The notes under the pieces were generated by a model, which saw nothing but the letters and a program-made list of their open reading frames with translations, did no database searches and was not told the origin of the DNA. A program made the position numbers and the translations under genes. A DNA stretch of 18,731 bases. Origin: Lachnospiraceae bacterium. GTDB taxonomy: Bacteria; Bacillota; Clostridia; Lachnospirales; Anaerotignaceae. The stretch spans positions 2,406 to 21,136 of the forward strand of contig JAHZEA010000024.1 in NCBI GenBank assembly GCA_019422065.1, read 5' to 3'. Within the stretch, counting starts at the first letter, position 1. Each line of letters begins with the position of its first letter. Of the stretch, positions 1-7,516 are shown in pieces.

Positions 1-22
1 AAAATTGCAGTTCATATATAGA

Positions 23-52
23 ATTATAAAACAGCAATTATTTAGCTGTCAA
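23..52 (-). promoter_or_regulatory. Outward-facing sigma-A promoter for a gene left of the window
   Basis: On the minus strand a perfect -35 TTGACA (52-47) is followed by an 18-bp spacer and a perfect -10 TATAAT (28-23). It points out of the window to the left, so a minus-strand gene probably begins just beyond base 1. The target is unseen. The rest of 1-152 is the leader of the ZIP gene; I found no convincing plus-strand -35/-10 pair there, only a 10-bp palindrome, CTTGTACAAG, at 83-92. Confidence 0.6.
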
Positions 53-152
53 CATTGGCCAAAACCGATTACATAAATTGAACTTGTACAAGCGCCTATA
101 TCAAAGTTTTTCATATTATGTTAATAGCATTTAATTTAGGAGATGATTTTAT

Positions 153-947
153 ATGACAACCGCCGTTATATGGGCAGCATGCGGCACTGGGTTCACATTT
201 TTAATGACTACATTAGGCGCTTCTCTTGTATTCTTTTTCAGAAAGTCTTTAAACAATACTTTTGAACGCGTATTTCTTGGCTTTGCAGCCGGTATAATGA
301 TTGCAGCATCTGTTTGGTCCCTTCTGCTTCCTGCTATTGAGCAGGCAGAAAATTCATCATTACCTAACTTTATACCTCCTGCCATAGGTATAATTACAGG
401 AGCACTTTTTCTTTTTATTATGGATAAAATAGTAACTAAAATCTACATCTCAAAAACTATTAAAGACAACAGCAGTGCAAAGCTTAAACGCACTACAATG
501 CTTATAACGGCAATAACACTGCATAACATACCTGAAGGAATGGCTGTAGGCCTTGCTTTTGCTCTTGCCGCCGAAAATATGGGGCAAATGGCTCAGTATT
601 CAACAGCTTTTGCCCTTGCTTTAGGCATAGGTATTCAAAACTTTCCAGAAGGCGCTGCCGTTTCTCTGCCTCTTAATCAGGAAGGGTTTTCCGGCAAAAA
701 ATCATTTTTGCTTGGTACCCTCTCTGGCTTTGTAGAACCTGTTTTTGGCGTATTAACTGTTCTTGCAGCAGCAAGTGTAGAGCATTTAATGCCATATCTC
801 CTCTCATTTGCTGCAGGTGCCATGATTTACGTTGTGGTTGAGGAACTTGTTCCCGAAGCCAATGCTGATAAGGACTCACACTTAGGCACACTTGGCATTA
901 TAGTAGGATTTTTAATAATGATGATACTTGATGTTGCTTTAGGTTAA
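153..947 (+). CDS. ZIP-family divalent metal transporter (first copy)
   Basis: A 264-residue, strongly hydrophobic protein of the ZIP family (ZupT/GufA-like), which moves Zn, Fe or Mn into the cytoplasm. The two family motifs are HNIPEG (124-129) and QNFPEG (162-167), whose His, Asn and Glu residues form the intramembrane metal site. A Glu-Glu pair (230-231) follows in the next helix. About eight membrane segments are visible. The start is set by TAGGAGA about ten bases before the ATG. The loop after the third helix (about 92-112) has no histidines, unlike the second copy at 11138-11917. The C-terminal part is almost identical to that copy, sharing MMILDVALG at the end. The gene stands alone and ends at a hairpin terminator. 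Family assignment is firm; the metal is not. Confidence 0.93.
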   Translation: MTTAVIWAACGTGFTFLMTTLGASLVFFFRKSLNNTFERVFLGFAAGIMIAASVWSLLLPAIEQAENSSLPNFIPPAIGIITGALFLFIMDKIVTKIYISKTIKDNSSAKLKRTTMLITAITLHNIPEGMAVGLAFALAAENMGQMAQYSTAFALALGIGIQNFPEGAAVSLPLNQEGFSGKKSFLLGTLSGFVEPVFGVLTVLAAASVEHLMPYLLSFAAGAMIYVVVEELVPEANADKDSHLGTLGIIVGFLIMMILDVALG

Positions 948-951
948 AATT

Positions 952-980
952 AAAGCCGCCAAAAAACGGCGGCTTTTAAC
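952..980. terminator. Bidirectional terminator between ZIP and vanZ
   Basis: A 9-bp stem, AAAGCCGCC / GGCGGCTTT, with a 7-base loop (961-967) and T-rich flanks on both strands. It lies between the convergent ZIP and VanZ genes and overlaps the VanZ stop codon, so it probably ends both transcripts. Confidence 0.85.
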
Positions 981-1473
981 TGTTATGTTTCTTCTTCCTA
1001 TAAAAAGACAGCACAGCTGTAACTATAAAAATACCCAAAACAGCTCCACAGGCATCAATAAACACATCTCTTAATTCACAAGAACGCCCCGGCACAAAGT
1101 ACTGATGGAGCTCATCACTAGAAGCATATGCAGTACAAAGCAGTATGGAATATACAGCTCTAAGCCTTGTGCTTAATGTTGGATATGTTGTAAGGGCTGA
1201 TGTAACAAAAACAGCTAAAACCGTATAAATAGAAAAATGTGCGGCCTTTCTTACAAACCCATTCATTGAGCTTATTACTATATATTGGTCGTATTCCGAC
1301 ATAATATCATAATTTTTAACAAAAATCCTTGCTATAACAGCCGTTACAGAATTGCTTACAGTAGTGCTTTCCTCAGAAATTTGCGATGAGAAGAAAAATA
1401 TCAATATGGCTGTGCATATAGCCAAAAACCAGAATAAAACCCTTAAATTATATTTATTTTTGTATGAAATCAT
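976..1473 (-). CDS. VanZ-family membrane protein
   Basis: About 165 residues with four hydrophobic segments and the VanZ-like domain: an N-terminal helix followed by FFFSSQ, a KAAHFSIY motif in the middle, and SDELHQYFVPGR followed by DVFIDACGAVLG. VanZ of Enterococcus gives low-level teicoplanin resistance, but most clostridial relatives stand alone with unknown function. No vancomycin-resistance genes are nearby, so resistance should not be inferred. A TTG lies just upstream of the ATG; the ATG at 1473 is preferred because AAAGGTGA lies at a better distance from it. It has its own promoter at 1511-1539. Confidence 0.85.
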   Translation of the reverse strand: MISYKNKYNLRVLFWFLAICTAILIFFFSSQISEESTTVSNSVTAVIARIFVKNYDIMSEYDQYIVISSMNGFVRKAAHFSIYTVLAVFVTSALTTYPTLSTRLRAVYSILLCTAYASSDELHQYFVPGRSCELRDVFIDACGAVLGIFIVTAVLSFYRKKKHNS

Positions 1474-1510
1474 CAAAGTTCACCTTTAAATTTATTTTAG
1501 TTAAGTTTTA

Positions 1511-1539
1511 ATTATATACTTATTTTTGCATATTCTCAA
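1511..1539 (-). promoter_or_regulatory. Sigma-A promoter of vanZ
   Basis: Minus-strand TTGAGA (1539-1534), a 17-bp spacer, and TATAAT (1516-1511), about 38 bases upstream of the VanZ start codon. Confidence 0.7.
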
Positions 1540-1614
1540 CAATATAAAAATTAAATTTTTATTACTTTTTATGCCATCTATTTCAATTTAATCAATGTGT
1601 TTTTGCCCAACCAA

Positions 1615-1623
1615 TGGTATAAT
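1615..1623 (+). promoter_or_regulatory. Extended -10 promoter of merR
   Basis: TGGTATAAT is a perfect -10 preceded by the TGn extension. No good -35 lies 16-18 bp upstream, as is common for extended -10 promoters. The ribosome binding site AAGGAGGTG follows at 1629-1637, just before the ATG at 1643. The remaining gap between vanZ and merR is AT-rich and shows no other feature. Confidence 0.55.
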
Positions 1624-1642
1624 TTTTTAAGGAGGTGTTTAA

Positions 1643-2458
1643 ATGCGTGACTTATTTTCAATAGGCGAAATGGCCAAGCTTTTTAACATTAACATTAGAA
1701 CATTACGATATTACGATAAAATAGGCTTGCTTAAGCCTGAATATGTAGACAATAAATCCAATTATAGATACTACGGCACAAAGCAGTTTGAAAAGCTTAA
1801 TACAATACGGTACCTTAGGGCTCTTGACATGCCAATAGAAAAAATATCCGAATTTTTTGAGCATAAAGACGTAAATGTAATGGTAAGCCTTTTAAAAAAC
1901 CAAAAAGAAATAATTCAAAACAAGAAAGAACTCGAATTAATAGAGAGGAAAATTAACAACCGAATTAAACAAATAGAAGACGCATCTTCTTGGAAATTAG
2001 ATGAAATAAGCATTAAAAGCTTTCCAGAAAGAAAAGCTCTTGTATTAAAAAGCGACATACCCGTTAACGATGACTTGGAATATTCAATTAGAAAACTTGA
2101 AAGAAACCATAATTTAAGTTCTTCTGTGTTCCTTGGAAAAATAGGCGTTCGCTTAAGTGCCGAAAACATAAAAAATATGAGCTACAACTCATTTTCATCC
2201 ATTTTTATGCTTATAGAAGATGAAGACCTGTGTCAAAGCCCGGCTTCAATAATAAATAAAGGTGAGTATGTTTTTATACGTTTTTGCGGAACACATGTTG
2301 ATGCTCCGCCATATTACAAAAGACTTATGGAATATATGAATAACAACAAATTTGAAATCTCTGGTGATTCATTAGAAATTACATACATAGATTCAGGTCT
2401 TACAGAACAATTAGGACAATTTGTAACAGAAATTGAAATTCCATTTAAAAGAGCTTGA
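1643..2458 (+). CDS. MerR-family transcriptional activator, probable multidrug-sensing type
   Basis: A 271-residue regulator. Residues 4-72 are a typical MerR winged helix-turn-helix (FSIGEMAKLF, RTLRYYDKIGLLKP, YRYY). About 75-115 is a charged coiled-coil dimerisation helix. About 120-271 resembles the GyrI/BmrR-type ligand-binding domain, with length and layout like BmrR (about 278 aa). Such proteins bind lipophilic cationic compounds and activate a neighbouring efflux gene by untwisting a promoter with an over-long spacer. The MATE gene lies 57 bp downstream, and a 19-bp-spaced promoter overlaps the stop codon of this gene, which supports direct activation of the pump. The ligand is unknown. 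AAGGAGGTG sets the start. Confidence 0.9.
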   Translation: MRDLFSIGEMAKLFNINIRTLRYYDKIGLLKPEYVDNKSNYRYYGTKQFEKLNTIRYLRALDMPIEKISEFFEHKDVNVMVSLLKNQKEIIQNKKELELIERKINNRIKQIEDASSWKLDEISIKSFPERKALVLKSDIPVNDDLEYSIRKLERNHNLSSSVFLGKIGVRLSAENIKNMSYNSFSSIFMLIEDEDLCQSPASIINKGEYVFIRFCGTHVDAPPYYKRLMEYMNNNKFEISGDSLEITYIDSGLTEQLGQFVTEIEIPFKRA

Positions 2459-2485
2459 CTCTCTATCCGATAGAGGCTTTAGTCT
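2455..2485 (+). promoter_or_regulatory. MerR-type promoter/operator driving the MATE gene
   Basis: The -35 TTGACT (2455-2460) overlaps the merR TGA stop. A 19-bp spacer (2461-2479) and a -10 TAGTCT (2480-2485) follow. The spacer begins with a near-perfect dyad, CTCTATC-C-GATAGAG (2461-2475). A 19-bp spacer with a central dyad is the hallmark of MerR-activated promoters, and TTGACTCTC followed by a dyad closely resembles the bmr promoter bound by BmrR (recalled, not searched). A second inverted repeat, GTCTGT/ACAGAC (2482-2498), lies around the likely transcription start. Confidence 0.85.
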
Positions 2486-2515
2486 GTATTAAACAGACAT
2501 AGGGGGTTAATAAAA

Positions 2516-3889
2516 TTGGATACAAAAAACGATTTAACTAAAAACAGTATAATAAAAACAGTTATTACTTTTTCTATACCGTTTTTATTGGCTAATTTAA
2601 TACAGGCTCTTTACGGCGCCGCAGACTTAATGGTTATAGGCTGGTACTGCTCAGCCGAAAGTGTTGCCGCCGTGTCTACTGGAACACAGGTTACACAAAT
2701 AATAACAAGTATAGTTTCCGGCCTTACATTAGGCGGAACAGTGCTTACGGGCAAATATGTAGGCATGAAGCGTAATGATGATGTAAAGGAAACCATATCA
2801 ACAAATCTTACTGTCTTTTTTATAGTAGGCGTTATACTTTCTTTTTTGCTTTACATATTTGCTTCACCGGTTTTAAAATTGCTTCAAACCCCGCAAGACT
2901 CTTTTCTTCTTGCAACTGATTATGTAAGAGTATGCGCATTAGGAGTTGTTTTTATATGCGGCTATAACGCCATAAGCGCCATTTTAAGAGGTTACGGCGA
3001 TTCAAAAAGTCCGCTTATATTTGTTGCTGTAGCAGGTGTTTTAAATTTAATTGGAGATATAGTACTTGTTAAATATTTTAATCTGGATGTAAAAGGCACT
3101 GCCCTTGCAACAATAGCCTCTCAAGGCATAAGCATGTTTTTGGCTATGGCGTATTTGAATAAAAAGAACTTCATTTTTAAGTTTAAGCTGTCAAACTTCA
3201 ATATTAATTTAAAAAAGCTAAAAGAACTTGCATCTGTTGGTATTCCTATATCACTTCAGGAATGTATGATTAGAATATCATTTCTTTATTTAACGTCAGT
3301 AACAAACAGTCTTGGTGTTGATTCATCCGCCGCAGTAGGCATAGCAAGCAAGTACGACGTATTTGCAATGCTTCCTGCTACTTCTGCCGCAAATGCCCTA
3401 GCGGCTATAGTTGCTCAGAATTATGGCGCCGGAGAATTTAAAAGAATGAATAAGGCCCTTTTAACAGCAATTCTTTTTGCACTGCCTTTTTCAATGGCTT
3501 TCTTCTTATGGGCTCAATTATCTCCGCAGTCGATGATTTCAGTTTTTACTAAAGACACACAGATTATTGAAACAGGTATACCGTTTTTTAAAACATGCAG
3601 TTTTGACTACATAGCAGTGCTTTTTGTATTTTGCTTAAACGGATATTTAAACGGGCGCTCATTAACTGTTTTTACAATGATTAGCTCCTGCTTTGGTGCC
3701 CTTGCTCTTAGAATACCGCTTCTTTACTTTTTATGCAAAAATGTGCCTCATAACTTAGGTATAATAGGCACAGCCGCGCCGCTTGTTTCTGCTATAATGG
3801 CAGTTTACACTGTAATATTTGTTTTGTATTTAATTAATAAAAAGAGCCCAACAGATAAAAATACAGCTAAAAATACCCCGCTTAATTAA
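2516..3889 (+). CDS. MATE-family multidrug/Na+ antiporter
   Basis: A 457-residue protein with about twelve membrane helices in two homologous halves, the length and layout of the MATE family (NorM/DinF/MepA type). It should export cationic drugs or toxins using a Na+ or H+ gradient. Family signatures include the N-terminal PFLLANLIQALYGAADLMVIG, ISAILRGYGDSKSP in helix 4-5, and AAVGIASKYD with NALAAIVAQNYGAG at the start of the second half. The start is a TTG codon: AGGGGG (2501-2506) lies nine bases upstream and no in-frame ATG is close. Expression is probably controlled by the preceding MerR protein. The stop codon sits in the loop of the terminator hairpin. Substrate unknown. Confidence 0.92.
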   Translation: MDTKNDLTKNSIIKTVITFSIPFLLANLIQALYGAADLMVIGWYCSAESVAAVSTGTQVTQIITSIVSGLTLGGTVLTGKYVGMKRNDDVKETISTNLTVFFIVGVILSFLLYIFASPVLKLLQTPQDSFLLATDYVRVCALGVVFICGYNAISAILRGYGDSKSPLIFVAVAGVLNLIGDIVLVKYFNLDVKGTALATIASQGISMFLAMAYLNKKNFIFKFKLSNFNINLKKLKELASVGIPISLQECMIRISFLYLTSVTNSLGVDSSAAVGIASKYDVFAMLPATSAANALAAIVAQNYGAGEFKRMNKALLTAILFALPFSMAFFLWAQLSPQSMISVFTKDTQIIETGIPFFKTCSFDYIAVLFVFCLNGYLNGRSLTVFTMISSCFGALALRIPLLYFLCKNVPHNLGIIGTAAPLVSAIMAVYTVIFVLYLINKKSPTDKNTAKNTPLN

Positions 3890-3899
3890 AAGCGGGGTA
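3874..3899. terminator. Bidirectional terminator between MATE gene and Na+ symporter
   Basis: A 10-bp stem, TACCCCGCTT / AAGCGGGGTA, with loop AATTAA. It is T-rich on both sides and sits between convergent genes; the MATE stop codon ends in the loop. Confidence 0.87.
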
Positions 3900-3909
3900 A
3901 AATATTATT

Positions 3910-5220
3910 TTAACCTATTCCTTTAAATATAATACCTAATATAAACACTATAACCGTTAAAGGAACATATACATACTTGGCAAGAGGCCCAAACCATGCC
4001 GGTACACCCTTTTCATTTCCTTGGTTAAGTTCTTCTTTAATTTTATCAAATCCAAATATATAGTATATCGAAAAAGCACCGAATAACGCACCAAATGGAA
4101 CAATTATAATTGTTATAAAGTCCATCCAGTTACCTACAGCACTTTCAGACTCAAGGAAAATACCTACACCAAAACATATAATGCCGCAAAGCACAACAGC
4201 AAGTTTTCTGTTCATATTAAACTTATGCTGAAGGCTTTCTATTACAGCCTCAAACATGTTCATAAGAGATGTTATACCAGCAAAGCAAACTGAAAGGAAG
4301 AATATAATCGAAAAAATCTGGCCTGCAAACATTTGCTTAAATATATGCGGTATTGTAATAAACAGCAATGAAGGGCCGCTTCCTGGTTCTATGCCAAAAG
4401 CAAATACTGCTGGCATAATAGCAAAAGCTGAAAGCAAAGCCGCTAAAGTGTCAAAACCTACTGTTCTTACTGAAGCCGAAATTATATTTTCGTTTTTGTT
4501 AAGGTAAGAACCGTAAACAATCATTCCGCTTCCTGTAATTGAAAGCGAGAAGAAAGCTTGTCCCATAGCCATTACCCATGTGTTAAAATTCAACAGCTCA
4601 CTCCATCTTGGCACAAGAAGGAATTTATAGCCTTCAACTGCGCCGCCAAGGAAGAAAACTCTTACAGCCAATACTGCAAAGAGAACAAAAAATATCGGCA
4701 TCATTATTTTATTAGCCTTTTCAATCATTACAGCTGAGCCTGTAATAAGCAAAAGCATAGTAACAGCAACTACAATAAAATGCCATGGAATACTGCCGAA
4801 GTTGCCTGTTGCCTGAGCAAAGAATTCCGCTGAATCCTGATTTAAAATAGCACCGGTTACTGAGCCGAAAAGTGAACGAACTACCCAGCCGATTATAATA
4901 GAATAACCTATAGCAATTCCAAGTGAACCCATTAAAGGAATCCAGCCCATTTTCTGGCCTATTTTTGATTTACCTTCCCAGCACAAGTCATAAGAACCAA
5001 GTGTTCCGGTTTTTGACCGCCTGCCAATGGCAAATTCCGCCGACAAACCAGTAATTCCAAAAAGAAGAACAAAAAACAAATACGGCACAAGAAAAGCACT
5101 GCCGCCAAACTGTCCCAGCCTATAAGGGAACATCCAAATATTTCCCAAACCTACAGCTGAACCAACACAAGATAGTATAAATCCCAATGAGTTAGTAAAA
5201 CTTCCGTTTTTATGATGCAT
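3910..5220 (-). CDS. Neurotransmitter:sodium symporter family amino-acid transporter (first copy)
   Basis: A 436-residue protein of the SNF/NSS (LeuT-fold) family, which imports amino acids or amines with Na+. The TM1 signature is SAVGLGNIWMFPY, with the unwound Gly-rich stretch that binds Na+ and substrate. Later parts include the TM6 region SLSITGSGM and TM8 FLSVCFAGITSLMNMFEA. The length suggests eleven or twelve helices, as in bacterial members such as MhsT. In most members the TM1 motif reads GNIWRFPY, with an Arg in the extracellular gate; here it is Met. RBS AGGGG precedes the ATG. The gene is transcribed alone from the promoter at 5262-5290. The substrate cannot be read from sequence. 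Confidence 0.92.
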   Translation of the reverse strand: MHHKNGSFTNSLGFILSCVGSAVGLGNIWMFPYRLGQFGGSAFLVPYLFFVLLFGITGLSAEFAIGRRSKTGTLGSYDLCWEGKSKIGQKMGWIPLMGSLGIAIGYSIIIGWVVRSLFGSVTGAILNQDSAEFFAQATGNFGSIPWHFIVVAVTMLLLITGSAVMIEKANKIMMPIFFVLFAVLAVRVFFLGGAVEGYKFLLVPRWSELLNFNTWVMAMGQAFFSLSITGSGMIVYGSYLNKNENIISASVRTVGFDTLAALLSAFAIMPAVFAFGIEPGSGPSLLFITIPHIFKQMFAGQIFSIIFFLSVCFAGITSLMNMFEAVIESLQHKFNMNRKLAVVLCGIICFGVGIFLESESAVGNWMDFITIIIVPFGALFGAFSIYYIFGFDKIKEELNQGNEKGVPAWFGPLAKYVYVPLTVIVFILGIIFKGIG

Positions 5221-5261
5221 ATTAAGCCCCTACTCTTTCTTATATTTTATATAACTTATTC

Positions 5262-5290
5262 ATTATATAATTAAACTGCAAAAATCTCAA
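5262..5290 (-). promoter_or_regulatory. Sigma-A promoter of the first Na+ symporter
   Basis: Minus-strand TTGAGA (5290-5285), a 17-bp spacer, and TATAAT (5267-5262), about 42 bases before the ATG. Confidence 0.7.
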
Positions 5291-5348
5291 CTCAAACCGA
5301 AAAAAATGTTAATATAATGTAATTTTTTGCATTAATTCCAATACATTA

Positions 5349-5377
5349 TTGAATTTTCTATAAAAATAAGATAATAT
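5349..5377 (+). promoter_or_regulatory. Probable promoter of the aldolase gene
   Basis: TTGAAT (5349-5354), a 17-bp spacer, and TAATAT (5372-5377), giving a leader of about 60 bases. It is divergent from the symporter promoter; the stretch between them is AT-rich with no clear operator. Confidence 0.5.
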
Positions 5378-5441
5378 TTTACATTATCTGCTAAATGTGT
5401 TAAGCTATAGTAATAATTTAAACTGCGAGGAGGAATTTATA

Positions 5442-6218
5442 ATGAACAAGTTAATTGAAAAATTTAATAACGGAGAAAAAATACTTGGAACCATTTCGCA
5501 TATAAAAAGCATGACAGCCATAGAAGCTTTAGGCTATACAGGAGTGGATTTTGTTATGCTTGATATGGAACATTCCCCTCTTGATAATGATGAAGCAGCC
5601 AAATACTTAACAGCCGCTTCAGCTGCGGGGTTGCCTGCTATTATCAGAATAAGCAGTATGAATAAAGAACATATACTGCACATGCTTGACGCTGGTGCAG
5701 CCGGAATAGCAGTTCCCTCTGTTACAAATGTAGAGCAGGTCAAAGAGCTTATAAAGCATGCAAAATTTACACCTGTTGGAGAGCGTGGATACTGTATGAC
5801 CCGTGACGGCGGCTGGGGTTTTGCCGAAAACAGTACTGGTACTTTAAGAGAATATATGGACTACTGCAATAAAAACACCCTGCTTATTCCGCAGTGCGAA
5901 ACTGTAGGATGTCTTGAGCATATTGAAGAAATTACATATCTTGAAGGCGTTGACGGAATACTTGTAGGCCCTTACGATTTATCAATAGATATGGGCATAG
6001 CTGGTGAGTTTGATAATCCAATGCTTATAAACGCTATTAGAAGAATAATAGATGCTTGCAAAAAGAATAAAAAAATGGCAATAGGCTTTGCAGGAAATTC
6101 AAATGCGGCTATAGAGCAGTTTAAAGATGGTTTTGATGCTGTGCTTTTTGGTATAGATTTAATTATGTATATAAACAGCTACAAAAATTCAGTAAAAGAA
6201 ATAAAAGAAAAAATGTAA
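5442..6218 (+). CDS. HpcH/HpaI-family class II aldolase
   Basis: A 258-residue TIM-barrel aldolase of the HpcH/HpaI/citrate-lyase-beta superfamily. Members include 4-hydroxy-2-oxo-heptanedioate aldolase and 2-dehydro-3-deoxyglucarate aldolase, which cleave 2-oxo-acid aldols using a divalent metal. Visible motifs: LDMEHSPLD (40-48), with the catalytic acid-His pair; the active-site Arg in AIIRIS (69); GAAGIAVPSV (85-94); GERG (114-117); and the metal ligands Glu153 (QCET) and Asp179 (GPYDLS). The ORF extends 15 codons further upstream, but GAGGAGG lies just before the ATG at 5442 and family length fits this start. It stands alone, so the exact substrate is not indicated. Confidence 0.87.
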   Translation: MNKLIEKFNNGEKILGTISHIKSMTAIEALGYTGVDFVMLDMEHSPLDNDEAAKYLTAASAAGLPAIIRISSMNKEHILHMLDAGAAGIAVPSVTNVEQVKELIKHAKFTPVGERGYCMTRDGGWGFAENSTGTLREYMDYCNKNTLLIPQCETVGCLEHIEEITYLEGVDGILVGPYDLSIDMGIAGEFDNPMLINAIRRIIDACKKNKKMAIGFAGNSNAAIEQFKDGFDAVLFGIDLIMYINSYKNSVKEIKEKM

Positions 6219-6223
6219 TATAT

Positions 6224-6253
6224 AAAAGGCACATTATTAAAAATGTGCCTTTT
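6224..6253. terminator. Bidirectional terminator between aldolase and hydF
   Basis: A 12-bp stem, AAAAGGCACATT / AATGTGCCTTTT, with a 6-base loop. It ends in T-runs on both strands between convergent genes, closing the aldolase unit and the hyd operon. Confidence 0.9.
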
Positions 6254-6274
6254 TTAATGCAAAACAAATTATTT

Positions 6275-7480
6275 TTATTCATTGGTAAATTCTACTTTAT
6301 CAAGAATACCTGTTAAATGGGCAATTGCGATACCATAGTTTGTCATAGGTACTTTCTGTGCTTTGGCTCTGTTTATGCGGTTCATAACATATTTACGATT
6401 AAACATACATGCTCCGCACTGTATAATTAAATCATATCTGCCCAAATCCTCTGGAAAATCAGTTCCGCTTACTAAATCAACATTAATAGAACTACCAAAA
6501 CGTTTTTTAAGCATATTAGGTATTTTTTCTCTGCCTATATCCTCACTAAGGGGTGCATGAGTACAGCATTCAGCAATAAGTACATTAGACTTTTCTGTTA
6601 GCGAATCTATATATTTTGCCCCTTCAATATAGTACGGTAAATCCCCTTTGTATGCTGCAAAAAGTACTGAAAAAGACGTAAGCATACTTTCTTTAGGCTT
6701 ATTTTCGTAAACATACTTAAACGCTTGTGAATCAGTAATAATAAGTTTTGGCGGCATTTTAAGTGCGGAAAGTGCCAATTTAAACTGATTTACAGTAGAA
6801 CTTATTACAATGCAGTTTTTGTCCAAAAGCTCACGTATTGTCTGCACTTGCGGCAGAATAAGCCTTCCCTTTGGTGCCTGTATATCCTGCGGCATTACAA
6901 GCAAAACAACATCTTCTTTATTTACAAGTGTTCCTGTAATTAAACGGTTTTGGTAATTATCCGGAATTTTTTTGGATATTTTATCTTTAACCAAATCAAT
7001 TCCTTCACCGGTTTTGGAACTTACAAATATTGGTGTTTCATTCGTTTCAGCTTTTATTTTAGTTAAAAGCATTTCTTTTTTTGACTGTATATCACATTTG
7101 CTTATAACAAATACAACAGGTGTATTTCTTCTTTTAAAATACCAATAAAGCCTTAATTCCTCATCAACGTTTTCATCTGCAAAAAGTATTATGGCTATAT
7201 CTGTTTTTTCGGCAGAGAGCATTGTTTTTTCAATACGGTTTTTGCCTAAACTGCTTTCATCGGAAATTCCGGCTGTATCAATAATTACACATGGACCAAT
7301 TGGATGAACTTCCATGGCCTTATATACAGGGTCAGTTGTTGTACCGGCTATATCCGATACAATAGACACATTCTGACCTGTAAAGGCATTAATAAAAGAA
7401 GACTTTCCGCTGTTTGTTTTTCCAAAAATACCAATATGTATTCTGTCACCGGTTGGTGTTTCGTTTAAACCAGATGGCAT
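6275..7480 (-). CDS. hydF: [FeFe]-hydrogenase maturation GTPase/scaffold HydF
   Basis: A 401-residue HydF. It is the scaffold on which the two-iron subcluster of the H-cluster is assembled before transfer to the hydrogenase. The N-terminal GTPase has a P-loop (20-27, GKTNSGKS), Thr-rich switch I (47-49), DTAG (68-71), SKCD (127-130) and SSK (154-156). A dimerisation region (about 180-270) follows. The C-terminal cluster-binding domain carries Cys306 in CTH, Glu313, and Cys355 and Cys358 in CGAC. This matches the three-Cys arrangement, with a Glu seven residues after the first Cys, described for Thermosipho HydF. The residue before CGAC is Gln354, where many HydFs have His. It is the last gene of the operon, 36 bp after hydG, with a CGGAGG site. 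Confidence 0.95.
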   Translation of the reverse strand: MPSGLNETPTGDRIHIGIFGKTNSGKSSFINAFTGQNVSIVSDIAGTTTDPVYKAMEVHPIGPCVIIDTAGISDESSLGKNRIEKTMLSAEKTDIAIILFADENVDEELRLYWYFKRRNTPVVFVISKCDIQSKKEMLLTKIKAETNETPIFVSSKTGEGIDLVKDKISKKIPDNYQNRLITGTLVNKEDVVLLVMPQDIQAPKGRLILPQVQTIRELLDKNCIVISSTVNQFKLALSALKMPPKLIITDSQAFKYVYENKPKESMLTSFSVLFAAYKGDLPYYIEGAKYIDSLTEKSNVLIAECCTHAPLSEDIGREKIPNMLKKRFGSSINVDLVSGTDFPEDLGRYDLIIQCGACMFNRKYVMNRINRAKAQKVPMTNYGIAIAHLTGILDKVEFTNE

Positions 7481-7516
7481 AATTTATACCTCCGTTTAGA
7501 TTTTATAATGCAATAA

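Noticed and set aside
976..1473. VanZ as evidence of glycopeptide resistance.
   Set aside because: No vanA-, vanH-, vanX- or vanS/R-type genes are nearby, and VanZ-like proteins are common in Clostridia without resistance.
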